From Segatella salivae DSM 15606 (GTDB lineage: Bacteria > Bacteroidota > Bacteroidia > Bacteroidales > Bacteroidaceae), in the NCBI RefSeq assembly GCF_000185845.1, contig NZ_GL629647.1:1127663-1133584 (forward strand): a stretch of 5,922 nt of DNA, written 5' to 3'. The notes beneath the pieces were generated by a model. It was not told the origin of the DNA. It saw only the letters and a program-made list of their open reading frames with translations, and ran no database searches. The position numbers were made by a program, and so were the translations under genes. This document shows positions 1 to 4,987 of this stretch, piece after piece (position 1 is the stretch's first letter; each line of letters starts with the position of its first letter).

Positions 1-335
1 ATGCTTTCCATGGTGTGATGCCGCAGGAACGTTTAACTGGGAATGATTATCGAATCGATTTAAAGATTAACTACCCGTTGGATGATGCCGTTGTTACAGA
101 CGAAGTAGAAGACACTTTGAACTATGCAACGGTTTATCAACTAACAAAACAGGAGATGAAAAAACCGAGTAAGCTCGTTGAAAACGTTGCTTATAGGATT
201 GCAAAAAGCCTCGTTGACCACTTCCCTACTATCAAAGAAGTCTACATTAAAGTAGCCAAGTGTAACCCACCAATGGGAGCTGACACAGCAGGTGCAGGCG
301 TAGAACTACACATAATAAACGAAAAAACTGAATGA
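1..335 (+). CDS. folB: Dihydroneopterin aldolase, 5'-truncated by window edge
   Basis: FolB cleaves 7,8-dihydroneopterin to 6-hydroxymethyl-7,8-dihydropterin and glycolaldehyde, a cytosolic step of tetrahydrofolate synthesis. The reading frame is open from the first bases (first whole codon at 3) and reads AFHGVMPQERLTGNDY. This is the family's N-terminal signature, with the HGV and QER..GN residues of the substrate pocket. Further on come LVENVAYRIAKSLVDHFP, whose Glu is the conserved pterin-binding acid, and VAKCNPP, whose Lys matches the conserved catalytic lysine. The protein ends with a short charged tail, as is usual for the family (about 120 residues). Only some 10 N-terminal residues are missing. 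The GTG at 15 and ATG at 18 lie inside the HGVM motif and are not real starts. The stop is 56 bases before the amidase gene, which has its own promoter-like box, so co-transcription is possible but not required. Confidence 0.93.
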   Translation, partial: AFHGVMPQERLTGNDYRIDLKINYPLDDAVVTDEVEDTLNYATVYQLTKQEMKKPSKLVENVAYRIAKSLVDHFPTIKEVYIKVAKCNPPMGADTAGAGVELHIINEKTE

Positions 336-363
336 AACTCAAGGTTTTATGATATTTTTTCAT

Positions 364-371
364 TAACTTTG
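364..371 (+). promoter_or_regulatory. Bacteroidota -7 box upstream of the amidase gene
   Basis: TAACTTTG matches the Bacteroidota sigma-ABfr -7 consensus TAnnTTTG exactly. Only a weak T-run (345-348) lies upstream and no proper -33 TTTG is visible at the usual 19-21 base spacing. The predicted transcription start near 376-378 would leave a leader of about 15 bases before the ATG at 392. Confidence 0.55.
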
Positions 372-391
372 TCACCCGATATAATGGTTTT

Positions 392-1654
392 ATGCGTAGA
401 AAGAAAGTATTCTTCCTGATAACTATGTTATTGTTTGCCGTACAACTCACGGCGGCAAATCGTAAGTTTACACTCGTAATAGATGCCGGACATGGTGGAA
501 CTGACCATGGTGCACCTGGTGCTTACTCCAAAGAAAAAGACTTAACACTCAAGTATGCGCTTGCTTTTGGGAAATATGTAGAAGACAATTGTCCCGATGT
601 TAGAGTGATATATACACGCAAAACCGATGTTTTCGTGACCTTAGCTGGCCGTGCTGACATCGCAAATAAAGCCAATGCAGACCTCTTTTTATCGTTCCAT
701 ATCAATGCCGTTACAGGCTCTCGAGCTGCTCGTGGCTTTCAAAGTTGGACATTAGGTCGTGGAGAACACTCAGGGGATCGAGGCATAAAAGCCAACCTTG
801 ATGTAGCAAAACGCGAGAACTCTGTAATGTACTTAGAGAAAGATTACAAAACCGTTTATAAAGGTTTTGATACAAACTCGGCAGAAAGCGATATCATGTA
901 TGAGTTTATTGCGGATAAAAACAGAGAGAAAAGTGTTGAACTTTCCCGCCTACTTCAACAGTATGTGTGTGCCTCAACGGGTCGATCTAATGGCGGATCT
1001 CACCAAAACAATCTTGCCGTTCTACGCTTAACATCAATGCCAAGCTGTCTTTTGGAGTTGGGATTCATATCTACTCCCGACGAAGAAGACTTCTTAAATA
1101 ATGATTCTTCAGTAGCCTTGTATGTGAAAGGCGTATTTAATGCCTTCATGAAATACAGGCAACGCTACGATAACGACTTTAGCGTTCCGTTCAAACCCGT
1201 AAAAGAAGAGGTTACTATTCCACAGATTGTACCTACAGACTACCAAGGTTCGACTACGGAAAAGCCGGCAAAACGCAAGAAGCAACGACGTGTAGAAGTC
1301 AAGTCGGAAGAGGCAAACAACAACACCGATAAAGTTGAACAGCCACGCAAGGAAACTGCAAGCGCTGTACCAAATAAGCAAGAAAAGGATAAGCCTGTAT
1401 TCAAAATACAACTCTTTACCAGTCCAACCATCTTGAAAAATGACGATAAATACTTCAAAGGTTTGACGAATATTGAGTCGTATAAAGAAGGTATTTACAA
1501 ATACACTTACGGCGCTTCAACTAATTATAACGAGATTTTCAGACTACGAAAACAAATACTTGACAAGTTCCCCGATGCCTTTATTGTCGCTTTTAAGAAT
1601 GGAAACAAAATGGATATCAACGCAGCTATCAAGGAATTTAAGCAGAGAAGATAA
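392..1654 (+). CDS. Secreted N-acetylmuramoyl-L-alanine amidase (Amidase_3) with SPOR-like tail
   Basis: This is a zinc amidase of the AmiA/B/C type, which cuts the bond between N-acetylmuramic acid and L-alanine in peptidoglycan and typically helps separate daughter cells. Residues 1-22 are a signal peptide (MRRKK, then a hydrophobic stretch ending LTAA). The catalytic domain spans about 26-255: zinc ligands His34 in DAGHGG, Glu48 in SKEKDL and His103 in SFHINA, and catalytic Glu222 in LLELGFIS. An insertion around 120-180 (NLDVAKRENSVMYLE and following) matches the helix that blocks the active site in regulated amidases, so an activator is likely. A charged linker (about 260-333, including KRKKQRR) leads to a SPOR-like domain (about 335-418, starting VFKIQLFTS), which in this family binds septal glycan. 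At 420 residues it appears full length. The start at 392 is chosen because it gives the signal peptide directly. The MCE gene follows after 84 bases. Confidence 0.92.
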   Translation: MRRKKVFFLITMLLFAVQLTAANRKFTLVIDAGHGGTDHGAPGAYSKEKDLTLKYALAFGKYVEDNCPDVRVIYTRKTDVFVTLAGRADIANKANADLFLSFHINAVTGSRAARGFQSWTLGRGEHSGDRGIKANLDVAKRENSVMYLEKDYKTVYKGFDTNSAESDIMYEFIADKNREKSVELSRLLQQYVCASTGRSNGGSHQNNLAVLRLTSMPSCLLELGFISTPDEEDFLNNDSSVALYVKGVFNAFMKYRQRYDNDFSVPFKPVKEEVTIPQIVPTDYQGSTTEKPAKRKKQRRVEVKSEEANNNTDKVEQPRKETASAVPNKQEKDKPVFKIQLFTSPTILKNDDKYFKGLTNIESYKEGIYKYTYGASTNYNEIFRLRKQILDKFPDAFIVAFKNGNKMDINAAIKEFKQRR

Positions 1655-1679
1655 CAGCATTTCGTAGAAATAACAGCAT
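1651..1679 (+). repeat. Short direct repeat at the amidase stop codon
   Basis: ATAACAGCAT occurs at 1651-1660, including the TAA stop, and again at 1670-1679, one period being 19 bases. A degenerate third copy, TAACGCTAT, is at 1696-1704. No promoter or terminator is visible in this 84-base gap, which supports read-through into the MCE gene. The role of the repeat is unknown and chance cannot be excluded. Confidence 0.4.
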
Positions 1680-1738
1680 CTCTCAATTGAAAAGATAACG
1701 CTATTCAACGCATAAAGTAAAAAAGTTAAGATTAAAAT

Positions 1739-2638
1739 ATGAAACTAACAAAGGAAATCAAGATTGCACTGGTAGCCATAGTAGGTATCCTTGTGCTCTT
1801 TTTTGGACTCGAGTTCCTAAAGGGAATGTCGCTATTCTCTAACGATAATACTTATTATGTGTCGTTTAAGGACATCAGTGGACTATCTTCTTCCAACCCC
1901 ATCTATGCCGATGGATACAAAGTTGGCGTTGTAAAGCATATCCAATATGACTATGATCGTGGCGGAGATATACTCGTTCAGATTGATGTTAACAAGGATC
2001 TTCGCATACCAAAAGGTAGTTCTGCCGAGATAGAAAGCGACATTATGGGCAACGTTAAGATGAATTTGCTCTTGGCAAATAACCCTCGTGAGCGTGTAAA
2101 TCCAGGCGAAACTATCATTGGTGCAAAGAATAATGGTCTCATGGGTAAAGTCGCAAGACTCCTCCCTTCAGTAGAAGTGATGCTGCCAAAGCTTGATAGT
2201 ATTCTTACGAATCTCAATGCTTTACTCGCCGATCCGGCTTTAGCGAACTCATTACACAATATAGAAGGCATCACAAACAACCTCAATACATCGAGTAAAC
2301 AGCTAAATGTTCTCATGGCAAGTCTTAACAAAAATGTTCCTCAAATGATGCATAAGGCGAATAGTACGCTATCAAACACCGACAGACTTACAGCCAATTT
2401 AGCTCGTCTTGACGTGGCAAATACACTCGCACAAGTAGACCAAACAATCGCCAATCTCAAAGGATTCACAAACCAGCTCAATAGTCGTGAGGGTTCATTG
2501 GGACTGCTTATGCACGATGCATCCTTGTATAACAACCTCAACAAAACCATGCAGTCAGCCGACTCTTTGTTGATTAACGTGCGTCAACATCCAAAGCGTT
2601 ACGTTCATTTCTCACTCTTTGGAAGGAAAGATAAATAA
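1739..2638 (+). CDS. MCE-domain (MlaD-like) lipid-transport protein
   Basis: This is the substrate-binding, membrane-anchored subunit of an Mla-type ABC lipid transporter, which moves phospholipids between the inner and outer membranes. Residues 9-27 form a single N-terminal transmembrane anchor (IALVAIVGILVLFFGLEFL). One MCE domain follows at about 38-113, with the typical YYVSFKDISGLSSSNPIYADGYKVGVV opening shown here as YYVSFKDISGL and then GYKVGVV, and ending in IMGNVKMNLLL. The rest (about 140-285) is predicted helical and rich in Leu, Asn and Ser at coiled-coil-like spacing. In other MCE proteins this part oligomerises into a hexamer and builds a tunnel. The C-terminus LLINVRQHPKRYVHFSLFG is a hallmark of Bacteroidota homologues. 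At 299 residues it is the usual length. No permease (MlaE) or ATPase (MlaF) gene lies nearby, so the partners must be encoded elsewhere. It shares the amidase's direction and probably its transcript. Bases before the ATG are A-rich with no Shine-Dalgarno. Confidence 0.88.
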   Translation: MKLTKEIKIALVAIVGILVLFFGLEFLKGMSLFSNDNTYYVSFKDISGLSSSNPIYADGYKVGVVKHIQYDYDRGGDILVQIDVNKDLRIPKGSSAEIESDIMGNVKMNLLLANNPRERVNPGETIIGAKNNGLMGKVARLLPSVEVMLPKLDSILTNLNALLADPALANSLHNIEGITNNLNTSSKQLNVLMASLNKNVPQMMHKANSTLSNTDRLTANLARLDVANTLAQVDQTIANLKGFTNQLNSREGSLGLLMHDASLYNNLNKTMQSADSLLINVRQHPKRYVHFSLFGRKDK

Positions 2639-2688
2639 AAGATTGCAGATTAAATAAAAAGCATCTAAATTATAAACACAAATGTTTC

Positions 2689-2722
2689 ACGGCTTCTGAT
2701 AACACTCAGGGGCCGTTTTATT
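2689..2722 (+). terminator. Intrinsic terminator after the amidase-MCE transcript
   Basis: An 11-bp stem has arms at 2689-2699 (ACGGCTTCTGA) and 2706-2716 (TCAGGGGCCGT). It includes two G-T wobbles, closes a 6-base loop and is followed by TTTATT. It starts 50 bases after the MCE stop codon and isolates that transcript from dnaA. Confidence 0.85.
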
Positions 2723-2832
2723 ATGCCATTTTTTGTCGCCTTTAATCACGTTTCACATCACAAGATAAAGCTACTTAGAAAACGATATAACACATTTAGA
2801 ATCAGAATCTTATAATCTTGCAAACGTAAAAT

Positions 2833-2845
2833 GCATTGAATCATC
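2833..2845 (+). repeat. 13-base repeat flanking dnaA, upstream copy
   Basis: GCATTGAATCATC is identical to 4438-4450 on the far side of dnaA. Similarity continues weakly past the exact match: GC, GAAA and CC recur in the same order. This copy lies about 70 bases before the dnaA promoter. Function is unknown. Confidence 0.5.
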
Positions 2846-2905
2846 CCGCGAAACCTATAACTTCGCATATATGAATGAGTTAACCAAGCTTATCAAAAAA
2901 CATTC

Positions 2906-2929
2906 ATGAGATAGATTTGCCTATCTGAT
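2906..2929. promoter_or_regulatory. Operator-like dyad over the dnaA -33 element
   Basis: AGATAG (2909-2914) and CTATCT (2921-2926) form a perfect 6-bp inverted repeat around a 6-base spacer. The symmetry resumes as AT/AT after one mismatch on each side. The spacer contains the TTTG of the -33 promoter element, so a protein bound here would compete with RNA polymerase. No regulator is known to me for this motif; the role is inferred from position. Confidence 0.45.
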
Positions 2930-2947
2930 ATTCTTTTATTAACTTTG
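2916..2947 (+). promoter_or_regulatory. dnaA promoter (TTTG-N20-TAACTTTG)
   Basis: This is a near-ideal Bacteroidota housekeeping promoter: -33 TTTG at 2916-2919, a 20-base spacer and -7 TAACTTTG at 2940-2947. Transcription should start near 2952-2954, giving an AT-rich leader of about 52 bases before the ATG at 3006. There is no Shine-Dalgarno, as usual in this phylum. Confidence 0.82.
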
Positions 2948-3005
2948 CAGTCACGACGCAATAAAAGGTCGAAAGACATACATTATTATATATACTAAAT
3001 CACAA

Positions 3006-4412
3006 ATGAAAGTGAGTCCTGATAGCAGTTGGGGCAAAGCAGTTGCGCTCATCAAGCAAAACGTTACGCAACAGCAGTTTGAAACATGGTTCAAACCTAT
3101 CGTTTTTGAACATTACGACAAGGAAAAGAAGACCATCTTAGTTCAAGTTCCCAGCTTGTTTGTTTATGAGTACTTGGAAGAAAACTTCTTAGCATTGCTC
3201 AAAACGGTTCTCTATCGCACGTTTGGCGAAGGAGCTCAACTCACGTATCGTGTCGTAACAGATAAAGAACACAAACTAACTCAGGACTTAGAAGCCGATG
3301 GTGACGACGCTGAACCAAGCAAAAAACAGCAAGAAGCAAAGCTTTCTCCGTCGTCAAAAGACGATACTCAGGTCGCAGATATAGACACTCAACTCGATCC
3401 TCACCTTAATTTCAAGAACTATGTTGAGGGAACCAGCAACAAACTTGCACGCAGTTTAGGACTCTCTATCGCTGAACATCCGGCACAACCGCAGTTCAAT
3501 CCTATGTTCATCTATGGCCCATCGGGATGTGGAAAAACGCATCTCATCAATGCCATTGGCCTTCGTTGCAAACAGCTTTACCCTGAAAAGCGCGTACTTT
3601 ACATAAGCGCGAGGCTCTTTCAAACGCAATTTGTCGACGCCAACTTCCATGGATCAATCAACGATTTCATTCGATTCTACCAAACAATCGACATGCTTAT
3701 TGTTGACGATATACAGGAATGGGTCAATGCAACGAAGACACAAGACACCTTCTTTCACATCTTTAATCACCTCTTCCGCAACGGAAAACGAATGCTTTTG
3801 GCCAGCGACAGACCGCCTGTTGACTTAAAAGGCATGAACGAACGACTCTTAACACGATTCTCTTGCGGTTTGATTGCCGAACTTGAAAAGCCAAATGTCG
3901 AACTATGTACAGACATTTTAAAGAGTAAAATACGTCGAGACGGCCTGCATATTCCCGATGAAGTAATTCAGTTTATCGCTTCAACTGCTAACGGAAGTGT
4001 GCGTGATCTTGAAGGCGTTATCAACTCGTTGCTGGCTTATAGCGTTGTATATAACAGCGATATTGACATGCGTTTGGCTGAAAGAGTTATCAAACGGGCT
4101 GTTAAAATCGATGATAACCCGCTCACAGTTGACGAGATTCTCGACACGGTTTGCAATCATTTCAGCGTCACACAAACTGCCGTGAATAGCAAAAGTCGTA
4201 AGCGTGACCTTGTCACAGCACGCCAAGTAACGATGTATTTGGCTCAGAAATATACAAAAATGCCGGCTGCTCGCATCGGAAGATTAGTCGGAAATCGCGA
4301 TCATTCCACGGTAATTCATAGCTGCACGCAAGTAGAAAACCGATTGAAAATAGACAATACATTCAAAGAAGAGATTAATTCCATCGAGACTTCTTTTAAA
4401 CTTAAGGCGTAA
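3006..4412 (+). CDS. dnaA: Chromosomal replication initiator protein DnaA
   Basis: DnaA binds origin DNA as an ATP-dependent oligomer, opens the duplex and recruits the replicative helicase. All four domains are visible. Domain I (about 1-85) includes QFETWFKPI. The linker (about 86-128) is polar and acid-rich. The AAA+ domain (about 129-345) has Walker A GPSGCGKT at 171-178, Walker B LIVDDIQ at 231-237, sensor 1 in LLASDRPP, the arginine-finger motif ERLLTRF (Arg284) and sensor 2 Arg333 in GSVRDLEG. Domain IV (about 370-468) has the helix-turn-helix with the DnaA signature GNRDHSTVIH at 429-438. Length (468) is normal. After Walker B it reads EWVNATKTQ where many bacteria have a FLAGK-type sequence; I take this as lineage variation. 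The ATG at 3006 fits the family N-terminus (SSWGKAVALIKQ) and the upstream promoter. The gene has its own promoter and a hairpin 84 bases downstream, so it is probably monocistronic. Arg codons are mostly CGN (21 of 25). Confidence 0.97.
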   Translation: MKVSPDSSWGKAVALIKQNVTQQQFETWFKPIVFEHYDKEKKTILVQVPSLFVYEYLEENFLALLKTVLYRTFGEGAQLTYRVVTDKEHKLTQDLEADGDDAEPSKKQQEAKLSPSSKDDTQVADIDTQLDPHLNFKNYVEGTSNKLARSLGLSIAEHPAQPQFNPMFIYGPSGCGKTHLINAIGLRCKQLYPEKRVLYISARLFQTQFVDANFHGSINDFIRFYQTIDMLIVDDIQEWVNATKTQDTFFHIFNHLFRNGKRMLLASDRPPVDLKGMNERLLTRFSCGLIAELEKPNVELCTDILKSKIRRDGLHIPDEVIQFIASTANGSVRDLEGVINSLLAYSVVYNSDIDMRLAERVIKRAVKIDDNPLTVDEILDTVCNHFSVTQTAVNSKSRKRDLVTARQVTMYLAQKYTKMPAARIGRLVGNRDHSTVIHSCTQVENRLKIDNTFKEEINSIETSFKLKA

Positions 4413-4437
4413 AAATTAGGCATTTCAAAACAGAAAG

Positions 4438-4450
4438 GCATTGAATCATC
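4438..4450 (+). repeat. 13-base repeat flanking dnaA, downstream copy
   Basis: GCATTGAATCATC matches 2833-2845 exactly and in the same orientation. It lies 26 bases after the dnaA stop and before the terminator hairpin. Confidence 0.5.
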
Positions 4451-4495
4451 ATGCTGAAATCCCTTGTCTTCAATAGTCTTATTTATATAAATCAG

Positions 4496-4529
4496 AAGAA
4501 ACTTTGGCTTCTTTAGCCAGAGTTTCTTT
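4496..4529 (+). terminator. Probable dnaA terminator hairpin
   Basis: A 14-bp stem has arms AAGAAACTTTGGCT (4496-4509) and AGCCAGAGTTTCTT (4515-4528), with one T-G wobble and a 5-base loop TCTTT. The U-rich tail is short and merges with the 3' arm (TTTCTTTGG), so termination may be imperfect. The stem would also form in RNA of the opposite strand, where an A/T-rich run follows. Confidence 0.7.
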
Positions 4530-4639
4530 GGTTATCATATCGTGAAATAAAATAAATTGTATCATGAAATATATGATTCAAAAACACAACTCGTAGCAAG
4601 TCGCCCCACTACCGAATGCAAACGCTCTTGCAATTAGAC

Positions 4640-4689
4640 TCATTTTATGCGATGAAATGACGCAAATTACACGATAAAATGACGCATTT
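4640..4689. repeat. Iteron-like repeat pair upstream of the integrase
   Basis: CGATGAAATGACGCAAAT (4650-4667) and CGATAAAATGACGCATTT (4672-4689) are direct copies 22 bases apart, about two helical turns. An inverted partial copy, TCATTTTAT (4640-4648), pairs with ATAAAATGA (4674-4682). This arrangement fits binding sites for an integrase arm domain, an excision factor or a regulator; which one is not visible. Confidence 0.55.
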
Positions 4690-4694
4690 CGAAT

Positions 4695-4964
4695 GGTAAC
4701 TAATCAAGGAAAATGAAGAATTATCGTATAATGCGAAAACTATCTGATAATGAGTGAGAAATGGAGTTAACTGTATAGAAGTGCGCTGATTGAAAAGAGC
4801 AGAAATATGTAGATTTGTGCAGAAGTTCAGTTACTAAATCATTACCCATATTGGGAATAGGTAACGAAATGCAGATGTAGGTAACTGAAATTATTTCTCT
4901 CGTGTGCCTGTTGCTTCGGTCGGCAGTTTTCTGCATAAGTGAGGAACGCTTTAATTCGGGTAAC
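4695..4964. repeat. Scattered GGTAAC motif family
   Basis: GGTAACTAA (4695), GGTAACGAA (4860), GGTAACTGAA (4880) and GGTAACTTT (4959) share a core. The complement of 4826-4835, AGTAACTGAA, is a further copy. The copies at 4826-4834 and 4881-4889 form a perfect 9-bp inverted repeat (TTCAGTTAC/GTAACTGAA) around a smaller CCCA-TAT-TGGG dyad at 4845-4855. These are candidate arm-type or excisionase sites. Confidence 0.4.
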
Positions 4965-4987
4965 TTTGCCCATAAAGATTAAAGCGT
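4946..4987. promoter_or_regulatory. Perfect 10-bp inverted repeat abutting the integrase start codon
   Basis: ACGCTTTAAT (4946-4955) and ATTAAAGCGT (4978-4987) are perfect inverted copies around a 22-base centre that holds the promoter -7 box. The right arm ends at the base before the ATG. Inside is an imperfect dyad, GGGTAA-CT-TTGCCC (4958-4971). It could be an operator for autoregulation, a start-blocking hairpin in longer transcripts, or a recombination core. Confidence 0.6.
4961..4968 (+). promoter_or_regulatory. -7 box of the integrase promoter
   Basis: TAACTTTG is an exact TAnnTTTG match. No good -33 TTTG stands 19-21 bases upstream, which suggests a weak or activator-dependent promoter. 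Transcription starting near 4973-4975 would leave a leader of only about 14 bases. Confidence 0.55.

Larger units (their letters stand above)
2639..3005. other. Non-coding stretch between the MCE gene and dnaA
   Basis: This stretch of 367 AT-rich bases has no credible gene on either strand. It holds the MCE terminator (2689-2722), one copy of a 13-base repeat shared with the region after dnaA (2833-2845), an inverted repeat ATGAATG/CATTCAT (2871-2877 and 2901-2907), the operator-like dyad (2909-2926) and the dnaA promoter. I found no match to the DnaA box TTATCCACA with fewer than two mismatches, so it does not look like a classical oriC. Confidence 0.7.
4413..4987. other. Repeat-rich non-coding stretch between dnaA and the integrase gene
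   Basis: This stretch is 575 bases long with no convincing gene. The left part (to about 4585) holds the second 13-base repeat, a 12-base palindrome ATTTATATAAAT (4481-4492), the dnaA terminator hairpin and ATGATTCAA (4573-4581), which is inverted relative to TTGAATCAT (4441-4449). This part looks like host sequence. The right part is full of short repeats (4640-4689, GGTAAC motifs, the 4826-4889 inverted repeat, the 4946-4987 inverted repeat) and probably includes the end and control region of an integrated element. A reverse-strand frame at 4721-4936 is open but resembles nothing I know. Confidence 0.65.

Noticed and set aside
15..20. GTG/ATG as the folB start
   Set aside because: The frame continues upstream in AFHGV, part of the conserved N-terminal FolB motif, so the true start is off the window.
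1109..1458. Reverse-strand frames over the amidase linker and SPOR-like region
   Set aside because: They have hydrophobic, Leu/Ser-rich translations opposite a Lys/Glu-rich coding segment, which is the usual artefact.
1978..2550. Reverse-strand frames inside the MCE gene
   Set aside because: They are antisense shadows of a clearly recognised coding sequence, with low-complexity translations.
2851..2868. A second dnaA promoter around TAACTTCG
   Set aside because: The -7 box has a mismatch (TTCG for TTTG), no -33 element is present, and a far better promoter lies about 80 bases downstream.
4585..4640. tRNA or other RNA gene as the integration target
   Set aside because: No cloverleaf, T-loop or CCA-like end can be read. 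The small TGCAA/TTGCA dyad at 4618-4632 is too short to call.
4908..4934. Attenuator formed by competing hairpins CTGTTG/CGGCAG and GCAG-TTTT-CTGC
   Set aside because: The stems are short with wobble pairs and lie upstream of the likely transcription start of the integrase gene.
4721..4936. A 71-codon reverse-strand open frame between dnaA and the integrase
   Set aside because: It is rich in Ser, Thr and Ile with no recognisable motif and no promoter box in front of it, and it overlaps the repeat-rich control region. Chance is the better explanation.
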